Shown one piece after another: positions 1 through 11,677 of a stretch of DNA of 64,000 bases; position 1 is the stretch's first letter, and each line of letters begins with the position of its first letter. A program made the translations under genes and the position numbers. The DNA is from Chiua virens (Eukaryota; Basidiomycota; Agaricomycetes; Boletales; Boletaceae): NCBI GenBank assembly GCA_019787685.1, contig JAHNUO010000012.1, positions 744,001 to 808,000 on the forward strand, written 5' to 3'. The notes under the pieces are model-generated. The model did not search any database. It was given only the letters and a program-made list of their open reading frames with translations, and was not told where the DNA came from.

Positions 1-2
1 CA

Positions 3-3000
3 CCACCACCACCACCTTTTTCTCAGTCTAACATGCCACCACCTCCAGTATTCCTACCTGCTCCTTTACCTCATCCTCAGCTCTTTCCTATTTCAGAGAA
101 TAGAGTGGATTATAATGCCAGATTGTTGGAAAGATTTAATTCCACTCATCAAAATTGTCATAACAGAAGATCTAATCATCACTCTGCTATTGCTCAGCCT
201 ACCAGTGATCAACCAGGTCCTGCTCATTCTCATCCTACAATGCCAAATATTCAGTCACACCACCACATTATTGACTTCCAACATGATGTAGTCCAGGAAA
301 GGCAACAGCAAGCTTTATATCAGCAGATGGAGCATCAGAGACAATTGGAGCTTCAACAGGAGGTCCAACATCAATGGGAGTTGGAGCAGCAAAGACTATG
401 GCAACAACAAGAGGCACTTTATCAGCAACAGCAAGAGCAGCAAAGACTATGGGAGCAGCAGCAACAATTGAGATATTGGCAAGAAGTAGAAAGGCAGAGA
501 CTATTGCAACTACAGCACCAACAGCAACAGCAGCAGGAGATAGAGCAGCAAAGATAATTGCAACAGGAACTATTGGCACTGCATCAACAGGAGGTAGAGC
601 AGCAGCAAAGACTATTGGAGCAAGAGAGACAGCAGGCACTGTATCAACAAGAGGAAATACATCAGTCTCAGGAGCACAATGCACTTAATCAAATACAACA
701 ACTATCTCAAGCTTTGCTCTCAGAGGCTCTTAGTGAGCATAGCCAACACTCTGCAGAACAACATGAGCAAGATCAACAGAGACAACAACACCCTAATTCC
801 AATTCTAGCTCTCCTCTCTTATTTCCATCATCATCTTTGCCTTCATCTCCATCTCCATCTCCATCTCCTAGGCCATCTTTACCCAGAAGTCCATTGCCAG
901 GTTCTGCTCCAAGATCTCCAAGTCCACCACCACCCAATCCTGATCCCAATCCATCTGACTCTAGCTCCAGTGATTCTGAAAATGCCATTGGTGACCCTTA
1001 GCCACCCTATCGTATTCCCCCTGGTGGAAGGCAATATGCTGAGCCTGTTGAAATCCACTCTTTAGGACCCATGAACATTCAGTGTCCAAATTGCCATGCC
1101 CTTCACTTCATCTCAGAAAAGCTTACCAACTCTGGTGTTCGTAATCCTTGCTTTGGCATGTGTTGTTTGCAGGGTCAAGTTGCTCTTCCTCTCATTCAGC
1201 AGTGGCCACGTGTTCTTCAAGATCTCTTTGATGACCCACAAGATCATACAGAGTTTAGAAAAAAAATCTGTCAGTACAACAACACTTTGGCTTTCACTTC
1301 TGTGGGTGTGGATGTGAACAATCAAGCTATTCAAGGATCTGGGCCCTCCTCATTTCGTATCCATGGCACACTTTATCATCTTATGGGAGCCCTTGTACCA
1401 CCAGATAGTCACCAGCCCTCTTTTGCTCAGCTCTATATCTATGATCCAGAGGAAGCGACCAATAGATGTGTTCAATGCAATCCTCAACTGGATGCTGGCA
1501 TTTTGCTTGATTTGCATACCACTCTTAGAGATCTTCACCCCTATGCCCCTCTCTACAAACAAGCCTATGAAATCACGAGGGTTGGTCTCTTTCTCTATAT
1601 TTTTTATTATCAAGCTAATCATTTTAATCATATAGGCCAAACCTCCAGAGGAGCATACTGATGTTCACATGAGACTCTACCTACAACAAGGGGATGATGC
1701 TAGAAGATATAATTTGCCTACTGTGGATGAGATAGCTGCCATTGTTCCTGGTGATGGTGGACAGAACACAAGGGTAGATCGTGATATCGTTCTTCATCTT
1801 CAAGGTAGTGGCCTACGTTGTATCAGCAATCTCCATCCATCCTATCTTTCTCTTTACTATGTTCTCCTCTTTCCTCATGGTGAGGAAGGTTGGCACTTGA
1901 ATATTCCACTTCAAGATGTTTGTCGTGGTCATGGTCATTACTCCAAGAAGGTCACCCAGTTGCTATGGTATGCCTATAGACTCCATGTCCGTCCACCAAA
2001 CATAGAGCCACCCAATCTCTTCAAGAGTGGTAGACTCTTTCAGCAGTTGATCTGTGATGGCTGGGCTTCCATTGAGCAATGTAATCTCACTTGGGCTGCC
2101 AACAACCAGACAAGACTCAGGGCTGATCTCTATCAGGGATTGCAAGACTGTTTGGCTCAGGATGGTGTTCAAGACATGGCTCAGGTTGGACATGTACTTC
2201 TGCCCTCCACTCATAAGGGTGGTCCTCACTATATGCAGCAGCTCCTTCAGGACTCTTTGGCTATCTGCCGTGAATATAGAAAACCTGACCTGTTTCTCAC
2301 CATGACTGCCAATGGAAGCTGGCCAGAGATTACTCAGAATTTGCTTCCAGGTTTGTTTTCTTACTCATTGTGTCTAACCACAATCTGATCACCATGTATC
2401 ACAATAGGTCAAAGTGCTGTGAATAGGCCTGATCTGGTCACCAGAGTCTTTCATGCCAAGCAGAAAGCTTTGCTCAAGAAGATCCATGATGGCTACTATG
2501 GTGGTGTGGCTGGTTTTGTCTATACCATTGAATACCAGAAGCATGGTCTCCCTCATATGCATCTCTTGATCTTCTTGGAAAAGCCTGACAAGATTCGTAC
2601 TGTGGAACAAGTAGATGCCATCATCTCTGCTCAGATTCCAGATCCTCAGATTCATCCCCAACTTCATGCTGTTATCACCAGGTCTATGCTCCATGGTCCT
2701 CGCTTTCCTCAGAGGTGTCTTGAAAACAATGTCTGCAAAAAGCACTTTTCCAAGCCCTTCTCTCCTCACACTATCATCAAAGAGGATGGCTATCCTGACT
2801 ATGCTCACCCTGACAATGGCAGGACAATTCAAAAGAGGGAGGATACCTTTGACAACAGACATGTGGTCCCTCATCCAAGGGAGTTGGTAGTACAGTTTGA
2901 CTGTCACATCAATCTGGAAGTCTGTGGCTCTATCAAGGCTGTCAAATATATTCACAAGTACATCTACAAGGGCCCAGATCGTGCCACCATTCAGACAGAA

Positions 3001-5337
3001 GGTCATGATGAGATTCATTCCTATCTTGATGCCAGATACATTTCATCTACCCAAGCTTGCCACAACATCTTTGAGTTCCCTATGCACATGAAATGGCCAG
3101 CCATCTATCGTCTTTCTGTCCATCTCCCAGGTAATCAGAATGTTGTCTTTCAGGCTGGTGCTGCTTTGCAGGATGTTCTCAACAATGCAAAGGACACTCA
3201 ACTTCTTGGATGGTTCAAGGCAAACCAGGATCCTGATCTCATTGCTGCTAGAGCACATCATTACCTCTACCAAGACTTTCCCAAGAGGTTTGTCTGGCAT
3301 CAAGGCCATGCTGTTTGGAAGGTTCATCAGAGATACAAGGCCATTGGATGCATGTATTCCATTCCTGCCACTGCTGGAGAGGCTTTCTATTTGCGTCTAT
3401 TGCTCACTGTGGTCAAAGGTCAGTTCACTTATTATACATAGATAGATCAACATTGATCACTTCTTCTCATAGGTGCTACTTCCTTTGAAGATCTTCGTAC
3501 TCTCAATGGCCATCTCCATGACTCTTTCAAAGAGGCCTGTCGTGCACATGGTCTCTTGCAGGATAATAGAGAATGGTTGTTGTGTCTTCAGGAGGCTGCT
3601 CATTTCAGCATGGGCTATCAACTTCGCAGTTTGTTTGTCATCATCCTGGTCCATTGCTCTCCTGTAGACCCAGATTGCTTATGGGAGGCATCCAAGCAAA
3701 ACCTTTGTGATGATTTACAACATTATCTCATCCACACTCTCAACATCCCTGACCCTACCCAGGACTAAGTCTTTGATTATGGCTTGCATCTCATAGCCAA
3801 AGATCTCAGGAGACATGGCAAGCGCTTGGAGGACTATCCATCTATGCCTAGACCATAGCACATCTGGGAAGAAAACCAAGGAAACCAGCTCATTAATAAA
3901 CAGAGAGCATATGACAGACAGGAACAGCAAGCCTTTGTGGACAGAGGTCTCCCTACCTTGAATCCTCAACAGAGAGCTCTTTATGATGCAGTCATGAACA
4001 GTGTCATCAACTCCATTGGTTCCATGATGTTCATTCATAGTGGTGGTGGTTGTGGCAAGACCTATCTGGCCAAGCTCATTGCTTCTGCTGTTCGTGCAAG
4101 AGGTCAAATTGTCCTTTGTGTTGCATCCACTGGCTTGGCTTCTCTTTTACTCCCTGGTGGTCGCACTGCCCATTCACACTTCAAGATCCCCATTCCCTGC
4201 CATGAACAGAGCACTTGCAACATCAAGAAGGATGATCTCAATCACCAGCTTCTTGAGCAGACATCTCTTATCATCTGGGATGAAGTGGGTGCTCAGCATC
4301 ATCATGTGGTTGAGTCTGTGGATCGTACTCTCCAGGATCTTCTCAATAGAAACCAGCCATTTGGGGATATCACTGTCCTGTTCAGTGGGGACTTTAGACA
4401 AATTCTTCCTGTCATTCAGCATGGCTCAAGGGAACAGATTGTCCCTGCCACTCTTACCCACTCCAACCTCTGGGCCAACATGACTGTCCACTATCTCCTT
4501 CAAAATATGTGTCTTGGCCATGATCCTGAATCTGATCAATGGGCACAACAGCTTCTGAATATTGGTATTACTCCTGGAGATCTCATTCTTCCTGACCATA
4601 TGCACTGTGGTAATGACTTGCAATCCCTCATTGATGCCATCTACTCTCAGCTCCTTGCCAGAAACCAACCTCTTCCTGATCAGTACTTTTTGGATCGTAC
4701 TATTCTTGCTCCTAGGAATGTCCAGGTCCATGATATCAACTCTACTGTTCTCAACTCTGTGGCACCTGATCAGAAGATGACCTATCTTAGTGCTGATTCT
4801 GTCACTGACACAGAATATGACTATATCCAGCCAGAAGTCCTCCATACCTTCAGTCCCTCTGGTTTTCCCCTGCACAAACTGGAGCTTAAGGATGGTGCCC
4901 CACTCATGTTGTTGCACAATCTTGATCCTATCCATGGTCTCTACAATGGCACTCGCTTGAGGCTCATCAGATCTACTCGCTGCATCTTAGAGTGTTGTAT
5001 CTTGGGTGGCAATCCCAATGACAATATTGTCTTCATCTCTCACATGGCTTTGGATAGTGGTCTGGAGGATTCCCCTGTTCCATTTCATTGCTTGCAATTT
5101 CCTGTCCATCTTGCCTATTCAATGACTATTAACAGATCTCAAGGTCAATCCCTTAACCATGTTGGTCTCAACTTGATTTCTCCTGTTTTCTCTCATGGTC
5201 AACTCTATGTTGCTCTTTCACATTGTACTCATCCCAGAAACATCAAAATTCTCTTTCCTTCTGATCCAGACAATCATCAATCTACCAAAGTTACAAATGT
5301 CGTTTGGAATGAAGTATTTAGAAACTTGCAAATATGA
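3..5337 (+). pseudogene. Helitron Rep-helicase (RepHel) with in-frame stops
   Basis: Rolling-circle replication initiator fused to a PIF1-family helicase. Order: Pro-rich start, Gln-rich region (about 290-790), Ser/Pro-rich region (790-1000), Cys-containing segment from 1071 (CPNC...), Helitron_like_N/Rep domain (about 1700-3400) with the HUH motif in LPHMHLLIF (about 2550) and two-tyrosine motif KYIHKYIYKG (about 2944), then helicase with Walker A GGGCGKT (about 4042), Walker B LIIWDE, GDFRQILPV and a C-terminal NRSQGQSL motif. Three GT-AG introns restore one frame: 1581-1635, 2351-2407 and 3419-3472. The spliced frame is interrupted at 555-557 (TAA), 999-1001 (TAG), 3766-3768 (TAA) and 3856-3858 (TAG). 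No frameshifts were seen. It is probably a non-functional copy, unless the first two stops lie upstream of the true start and the latter two are removed by unseen splicing. Confidence 0.88.
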
Positions 5338-5422
5338 TTTGTACTACTATACATTTGTAACAATGATATCCAAAATCAATCTATTATACCTACTCAAATT
5401 TACAACCCCCCAAAAAACTAAC

Positions 5423-5459
5423 CTTACGAGGCAACAACTCAGGTGAAACGCCTCGTAAG
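5423..5459. repeat. Hairpin, possible Helitron 3' terminal structure
   Basis: A perfect 10 bp inverted repeat, CTTACGAGGC at 5423-5432 and GCCTCGTAAG at 5450-5459, with a 17 nt loop. It lies 85 bp past the helicase stop codon. Helitrons carry a short GC-rich hairpin just before their 3' end, usually with a smaller loop and a CTRR end; the sequence after this one (ACAATGATAAGG) has no clear CTRR. It could also be the terminal stem of a Helitron2/Helentron-like element or a simple transcription-termination hairpin. Confidence 0.5.
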
Positions 5460-6419
5460 ACAATGATAAGGTCGAAGTGCTCATTGTCAGACAAGCACAA
5501 CTGGCATTGTTCTGGCAGAAGAAACAAATTTTCTTCATTAAATTACTCATTGCAGGTATGTTTCTAAGAGTCATATGTAAGTGTCCCAAGCACTTTTACC
5601 ATATAATGAGGTTTAGTTCTCCTTGTAGATGGTAGTTTATACAAATTTCGCCCAAGAAGGATGATCAGAACATGATCAGGTGCAACTGATACACAGAAGA
5701 ATATCACAAGTTGTAACTACATATTGTATCCTACTCTGACAGCAAAAAGATAGTAGAAAGTATGAAATGTTGAGCCTTTATTTGCGTTTGTTTCAAGTGC
5801 CGGTGGTGTTTCAAGTGCCGGTGGATGACTGTACTAGTTTGGTAGTCAAACTTCTTGAAGTATCCCATCCCAGGCTAAATGACCTACATGCATTGACAAA
5901 TCATGCATACGGTCAGTCAAGGTAGTGTCTGCAAGTTCAAGACTTAGAAGAGTAGGCACAACCCTAGAATCCATACGACAGATCTCAGGCAATCCGCGTA
6001 TGCTTTCAGTCCTTTCTTCCGGAAAAGGACGGCCAAATCAAAAACGACATTACTCAGGTGAACCTGCAGATTACCACCACCCAGACCGTAAGACGGACTC
6101 GGTGACTAGTTACAAGTGTACTTGCCTTTAGTATGTATGCCATGGTCGCAGCGCAGAAGTTGGAGCCTGATCAAACGCGCGGAAGTAAAAGCGAAAATGG
6201 TCGGAAGACAGTTACGACGATCATAGTAGGTGTACTATGTAGCTTGTGCCAATCATATCTATGGTTCACATAAGCGAGAAAATATCGTAACGATACGCTC
6301 TAATAGAATGAAAAGGCTGAAATGCATAGCTCGTGATTCTGAAGTACATTATGATGGCAAGGCGCAATGGATCCAAGATAACCAATAGCAACACCTTAGC
6401 AAGGAGCTTCACCCCCCTT
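5460..6419. other. Intergenic stretch without a supported gene
   Basis: Apart from the 18 bp duplication at 5789-5824 I see no conserved reading frame on either strand. Short open frames here (for example 5925-6131) lack family motifs and splice structure. The region separates the Helitron from the 3' end of the CmcJ-like gene and may include the unresolved Helitron 3' boundary. Confidence 0.6.
5789..5824. repeat. Perfect 18 bp tandem duplication
   Basis: The unit TGTTTCAAGTGCCGGTGG occurs twice head to tail without mismatch. It lies in non-coding DNA downstream of the Helitron. No function is evident; it may be a short replication slippage or an old excision/insertion scar. Confidence 0.8.
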
Positions 6420-7376
6420 CTACTCGTCGTAGAAAACCAGCGTTCTGACTTCAATAGATTCTCTGAAAGGTGCGCCTTCAGGGCGGTTCGGGTCTTGGAA
6501 CCCAGTGTGGGGAGTAAGGATGGCTACACTTCCATCTTGCACAGAATCGAAACTAGATGTTTACGTCAACAACCGAGAAAGCCACGAAGTGACATGCGTA
6601 CCACTTAATCAAGACGAATTCGTCTGGTTGCATTCCCTTCATGTACTTCCACTTGTGTGCTTCGTTGTACTTGACACCATATGCCTCTCCTTCTCGGTCT
6701 GGGTAGATAAGTGCCACGGGCACTAGGTCCTTCTTCACATCGACACTGCGGAAGTCGCAGAGTGCAAGTGGCCAGTCGAACGCCGGATGAGAAATGGGGC
6801 GCCACAGGTTGATAATTTGGAAACGGCGTTTCAGCAACGCAGGCGCGTCGGAAGGGGGGAGGTGGCGGTGAACACGGGCAATGGATGACACGGTGGTCTG
6901 GTCCACGTGTATGAGTGACACTGGTTGTCGTTTCTGGGCATTGTCATCTACCTCCGAGTCTTCAGGTCGACGGCGGCGGATGGCTGAGTAATATTATTTG
7001 ACAGACGTATGGTAAATGAGCGCTTATCGCGGTACACTGAGAACGAGAATGACTCACTGTGATCAAAGATGACAATGCGGCTCGCCCCGGTGAGCTTCTT
7101 GATTAGCTCGGTACAGTGGGGATAGTATTCTGCTTCGATCTCTTTCTCGTTGACAAAGCTGGTATGACTGGACACTGCCTTTCCAAACTGGAACCCAGCA
7201 TTGTCAAGTTTGTACTGGTCTTCTGAGCCGCGGATATTCTCGATGTCAACGACACGGGGGTCTTCAACCCAGTTTCGAGAATGTTCGCCTATCTTGTTGT
7301 TGAACGGTCTCGAGCCGTCAGCGGGGGGAAGGAAGTAGTTGAGGGAACCATTCGTAGCGTAATTGCTAGAAGACAT
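6420..7376 (-). CDS. CmcJ/AsaB-family (GA4 desaturase-like) oxidoreductase
   Basis: A member of the fungal family annotated as CmcJ-like methyltransferase, AsaB hydroxylase/desaturase or GA4 desaturase, found mostly in secondary metabolism; the reaction of this copy is unknown. Three exons rebuild an uninterrupted protein. Exon 1 is 7376-7058. The first intron begins GTGAGT and ends ACTCAG, joining VIFDH to TIRRRR, a family signature. The second intron (GTACGC...ATCTAG near 6555-6600) joins VLIK to CFDSVQDG. Other family landmarks are HVDQT in the middle, NLWRPI, the substrate-proximal PDEFVLIKCFDS, and the terminal LTPHTGFQDP...VLVFYDE-like end before TAG at 6420-6422. A TATA box lies about 60 bp upstream. 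There are no frame breaks, unlike many neighbours. The assignment rests on motif recognition. Confidence 0.85.
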
Positions 7377-7430
7377 GTCTGATAGGAAAGAAGAATGTTT
7401 TTCTGGATCAGACAGCGCCGTCCGCGAGCA

Positions 7431-7440
7431 TTTATATATA
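7431..7440 (-). promoter_or_regulatory. TATA box of the CmcJ-like gene
   Basis: On the minus strand this reads TATATATAAA, 55-65 bp upstream of the ATG at 7376, a usual distance for a fungal core promoter with a short 5' leader. Confidence 0.55.
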
Positions 7441-8629
7441 CCTGGGAGCCATACGACCCGGATCGAGGTTCACCAAGTCACTCTCGACTCGGAAGTAGGG
7501 TATTACAATTCACCTTTCTCAGGGAGAGCCTAGAAAGCTACTTACTGCATCACTCCAGCTGCGATACTGCCGCGACTGGCATGCCACACGGTCCAGGATT
7601 TGCGGAACCAACCAATCTGAAGGGCGCAGCGCTGAGTATTGCTTATTTTGATGATATTGATTCTGCCAAAATCGGTATCTTTCAAGTTCTGGATCTGGAT
7701 CCGTTTGACTCGTCGCCTTCCCCAAGAGGTGTGACAACGAGTGGCGGTCAGGTCGCATGAGCAGTTTTGGGGGTCATCCATGGTCAATCCAAGTTGAGTT
7801 TTGGCAAGGTAAAGCAGTTATGGAATCTTTAATGGGTCAGGGTACGGTGCCGACATGAGAGACGGTGTCACTGTCTGAGGTGAAGTAAAGAAGGAGCCGT
7901 CATCGAGCGTCTCCAAAAAATTGTTAACGCAAGGACGTCATCAAACAGCAGAAAAAGTCCATTCAAATGCGTACGTGAGGACGAAGAACTCGTTTCCCAG
8001 AGTTTCTGGCTGGTAGAGGAACGCATTCTGGGATACGTTTATGGACCACGGCGATGTAATCAGCATGCTCAAACAATGGATTCAATGCCGACGAATCAGG
8101 ATGTTGACGCAATGCCTCTGTCACTGTGGGAAGTAAAACCATTAAAATGACTACGTCACAGTCTGATCACCAATTCCTCGCCACACAGAAACGTCACTCT
8201 TTTTCATCATCGGGATCTGCGCGTCGTCGATTATCAGCGTCAAGAGTGTCTTGTCATTGAATTTCATCGTTTATATGTCACTTTTACTTACTGACCGTGA
8301 CACTACATTTAAGCAACTGCACGGGTGCGGGTACTGCCGTCAGATACCTGTACACTTACCTACCCATGCTGTCTTCGCCTTCACTCTCTCGCCGTCTCGC
8401 CGTCTCGACCCTCGCCATCTCGTCACCCCATCACTCTGACCCTCGTGTGCAAACACTAACCCAGATGGTTATGCTGTTTGCGTTTATGTTTGCATACGAG
8501 AAAAGCGCCTTGTGCCTTTGCCACCTCGCCACCTCGTCACTCACACCTTTGCCACCCTCCAAGTCGTCACCTCACCCTTACTTTCGCCACCTCACCCTCA
8601 CCCTCAGGTTGGTGACTTGCTCTCTAGTT
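7441..8629. other. Intergenic stretch, no supported gene
   Basis: Open frames on both strands are short and mutually overlapping and show no family motifs. From about 8380 to 8610 the plus strand is rich in CTCGCC/CACC/CTCACC runs (low-complexity pyrimidine-rich DNA) directly upstream of the decayed O-methyltransferase. Confidence 0.5.
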
Positions 8630-10464
8630 ATGCCGAAGCCCAACTCGAAGCTCTTCTCGAGATAACCAATACCTCCGCTCGTCAAGCCATCGCCGAGTAC
8701 AAGAAAGTCGATAACGACGTCCCTACAATCCACCCCAAGGGATATCACCCCCTGGATTCGGCCACCGATACAGTGGCACTAAAGAAGGCCACAAGGTTAC
8801 TCCAGGGCTCCTGCCACCAGCTGTGTGCGTCATTGGCCCCACCGCAGCAAACGTTTCACAGTGTAAGTTATCTCCCGGAATGTTTCAACTTCATTTTCTT
8901 CGAGAACACAACTGAAGGTCATTCAAGTTGGCAAAAAATTTCGAATTTGCGTGTGTACGCGTCGCCATTCGTGCAAAGATCGCAGATGCTCTAGAGAGTT
9001 ATCCAGAAGGTCTGCATGCCGACGAGTTGGCCAAGCTGGTCAGCTTGGAGAAGGGGAAGCTTGCACGCGTGCTCCGACTCCTTGCGTCGAAAGGCTGTTT
9101 CACAGAAGGTGGGGCTTGATTTTCTTTTGCTGCGAAACACCACTAATATCACCCATAGTGAAGCCTGGCGTCTTTGCGAACAACCGTATCTCGCTTGTGG
9201 CACTCTCGACTTGCAACGCTGCCGCGCTCTCACTTTTCGAAGCACAGAATGTGACCCCAGGTGCAATAGTACTGTATGAATCAATGTCAGAACCGGACTG
9301 GGCAGAAAGCTATCATCCGGACAAGGCACCCCTTATGCACGCACTTGAAAAGAAGGGCATCAAGGGTGATTTCTTCGATTGGATAAGGCAAGATGTATGC
9401 ATACTCCTGTGTATACCCATCGTCTCTTTGTTGACCTCGTGACCACCCTTAGGATGAATTACGCGATGCTCACTCACAAATCTAGATCAGACTCTGATAC
9501 TTGAGTCATAGCGTCACTATCGTGTGATGAAAGGTCTTGGCCCCAACCTGGGTGCTCTCTGTATTTTAAACCGTAAGTGAATCGCATCATCACCTCCTAG
9601 TCCTCTAACATGCTTTCAAAGACTACCCGTGGAATGAGATTCAGACTATCTGTGATGTCGGTTCGAGCATCGGAACATGTTCTCAGCCTCTCGCGAAAAC
9701 ATTCCCGCACCTTAAGATAAATGATCAAGACCTCCCTGAGGTGATCGAGCGCGCCAAAGATGTGAGCACACATTCCTATGTCGTTAACTTTGAATCCTAT
9801 CGTCTGCGGTTGTGGCGGTTGTAGAGAACTAATGCTGTTGCATGATGTAGATCTGTCGAACCAAGAACGCACCCCAGGTGCTGTAAAGAAATCAGGATGA
9901 ATTCGTTCCTCTCAACCTTTTTGAAATAAGTCCCGTAAAGGGCCAGATGTATACTCAGTTTGTCTCCTTTCCTTGCATCGTCTTCTCTGGCCATTAGCAA
10001 TGGATTTTCCCAAATGATTAGCTCCGTCACATCGTGCACGATTATCCTGGAAAATGTCAGAAATGCCATGGCTATTCACAGTCGGCTGCTGCTTCGTACA
10101 TTAAATCCTGTTCCGATTGATGTCTAATTTCATGGGCTATAAACAGACGACCTCATCTTGCCCCCAGTCAGCTGCGATCATGATGGGAGTCACACAACAT
10201 CCGCTGGTGCAGAAATTGCACTTGAATCGTTGCTCCCCGACTTCGGGCATGGAAACAACATCGAATACCAACAGGATGTGGACATGTTGATCATACATAA
10301 TGCAAAGGAGAGGACATTGAATGACCCGATGGCATTAGTGTAGGTTGTCGGTCTTCATGAAACCGCGATGCATTGCTGATAACAGATCTGCAGCTAGCTT
10401 GCAGTCGGAGAAGGTGTATGACCTTGAAGAGACCACCGTAATTGAGTTCAGGCTAGCTGCCTGA
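8630..10464 (+). pseudogene. Decayed O-methyltransferase copy (copy A)
   Basis: A COMT-like class of SAM-dependent O-methyltransferase, homologous along its length to the copies at 23-37 kb. Recognisable exons: N-terminal dimerisation part (EAQLEALLE...SLAPPQQTF), winged-helix exon at 8928-9112 (ELAKLVSLEKGKLARVLRLL), VKPGVFANNRISLV exon at 9161-9395, SAM-binding exon at about 9620 (TICDVGSSIGTCSQPL), DDLILPPVSC exon at about 10150-10340, and terminal KVYDLEETTVIEF. Damage: the ATG at 8630 is out of frame with the conserved start by one missing base; the exon near 9850-9950 contains TAA where relatives have CAA (VLQRNQ); the catalytic HDWPDD region near 10030 is truncated and the frame lost. 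Several independent lesions, including losses, make this a real pseudogene rather than a consensus error. Confidence 0.8.
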
Positions 10465-10846
10465 CAGAAATGCTATGGCCTCCTTCTGCCATTGAGCATG
10501 GGTCAACGACAATGTTTATTGTCGGGTACTTTTGCTAAATGCGTACACCATTGCATATTATCAAAAGAGTGTAATATACCCAATCCTAATTAAAGGCATG
10601 GAAATGTATCACCGCGAAAAAAAAATTAGACTAAACCATAGAAATAACTGGTCTGAAGGTATCGACGAGTCCATCATCAAAACTTGATCTCGGTCACTCT
10701 ACTGGGAGATCGCAGATGCCGTTGACGCGGCGGCGACAAGTTTGTAGACGATACTGTGGTGAGTAGCTGTGAGGGGAGGGCTTCTAATGGCGCAAGTGTC
10801 CATGTCGGCGGCATGACCGCCGCGGTACGCGTGCGTGCCACTGCGA
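10465..10846. other. Intergenic, nothing recognised
   Basis: About 380 bp between the decayed O-methyltransferase and the next minus-strand gene. An A-rich run (near 10618) and a GC-rich stretch (10710-10850) are present, but I see no motif or coding signal. Confidence 0.5.
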
Positions 10847-11425
10847 TCATGTCAGCGGAGCAACTTCAAGCAAGGTGAGACCCACCCGACAAGGACGTGC
10901 TTCCTGAAACACGACACGTGCTGACGAGCAGGTCCACAGGTCTTTGAACAGATAGCGAATTGCGTCAGGGTTCAAGATCTCGAATGGCTGCTCGAGTAGA
11001 GACATACCGGAACGGAGCCCGCCAAGGCGGTAGGACAACGTAGCTCCGCCGACGACGGTCCAAAAGAGGATCCAGTGAAGAACGCCCTTGACAAGTAATT
11101 CCCAAGCATGGGGTGCATCAACTGGCGTCAAATATCAACTTCGTCGAAATACGGTGCATGTAAACAAACGCGACACGTACGCATTGCCCTCAAGAGGACG
11201 CTCACATAGCCGTCCATGTCAACGGGCACATTGCAGTTTGGCGAGATAGGAATCCGAGAAGTATCCTTGGAGTGCGGTGGACAGCGGATGAATTATACGA
11301 GATGTAAACCGGCTCGACAGCGCTCTGGCCGGCAGAGAGCCGAAAACGACGGCGATAGATACGAGGCAAAGAGCGACAATGAACACACGAACGTGAGCAG
11401 AGCAAGACATCGGGGCAGGCAACAT
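10847..11425 (-). CDS. Hypothetical small membrane protein
   Basis: Not recognised. On the minus strand an N-terminal hydrophobic segment (VRVFIVALCLVSIAVVFG) follows a short start, then SSRFTSRIIHPLSTALQGYFSDSYLAK. An intron of about 60 bp (GTACGTGTCG...GACGCCAG, about 11135-11185) joins DGYVSVLLRAM to LDAPHAWELLVKG, followed by a second hydrophobic helix (VLHWILFWTVVGGATLSY). The frame between AKL and NVPVDMDG needs a one-base shift near 11230. The predicted product has two membrane helices and about 165 residues. The start could be the ATG at 11425 or at 11410. The coherent intron and hydrophobic pattern argue for a real gene, but no function can be offered. Confidence 0.45.
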
Positions 11426-11677
11426 ACAGACGACTAAACTTTCGTTATTGTATCGGGGGTCAAAGTTTCGTCCGCCGCTGCGTAAGCGAGTAGATTGTAA
11501 CGTCACAAAGTCCCATAAGAATGCCCCTGACTCGGAGGGCTGCCAGTAAGTGGGAATGGGGCCGCTTCATTGATCTGGATTTTCGACGGGAAAGCATGCA
11601 CTTCGAGTTGATGCCAAATCTGTGGAAACTCTGATACTCGGTATCTACGGGCTGTTCTCCAACTTCACTAAATGTAC

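Larger units (their letters stand above)
1..5459 (+). mobile_element. Helitron DNA transposon (autonomous type), left end outside window
   Basis: A rolling-circle transposon. It encodes one Rep-helicase polyprotein (see the 3-5337 entry) followed by a possible terminal hairpin at 5423-5459. The reading frame is already open at the first base of the window, so the 5' end is not seen. The 3' boundary is inferred from the hairpin; a clean CTRR end is not obvious, so it could lie anywhere between 5338 and about 5950. Base composition and codon use (many TCT, CTC, CAT, AT-ending codons) differ from the GC-richer host genes that begin at 6.4 kb, as expected for an inserted element. Confidence 0.85.

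Noticed and set aside
1..16. CACCAC run at the very start as a microsatellite or His-rich protein
   Set aside because: In the Helitron frame it reads as Pro codons leading into MPPPPVFLP, so it is part of the Pro-rich N-terminal region.
268..684. Minus-strand open frame with hydrophobic Ala/Val-rich sequence
   Set aside because: It is the antisense of the CAG/CAA-rich poly-Gln coding region, where reverse frames stay open by composition.
773..988. Gly/Asp/Glu-rich minus-strand frame
   Set aside because: Antisense of the Ser/Pro-rich low-complexity region of the Helitron protein.
1..5337. Reassigned stop codons (TAA/TAG as Gln) in this genome
   Set aside because: Host genes such as the LysM protein, RPC19, the light chain and release factor 1 end at TAA or TAG where family C-termini end, so the standard code applies.
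8928..9119. Separate small gene starting MAKNFEF
   Set aside because: It is exon 2 of the O-methyltransferase copy A, matched by the same exon in copies C, E and H.
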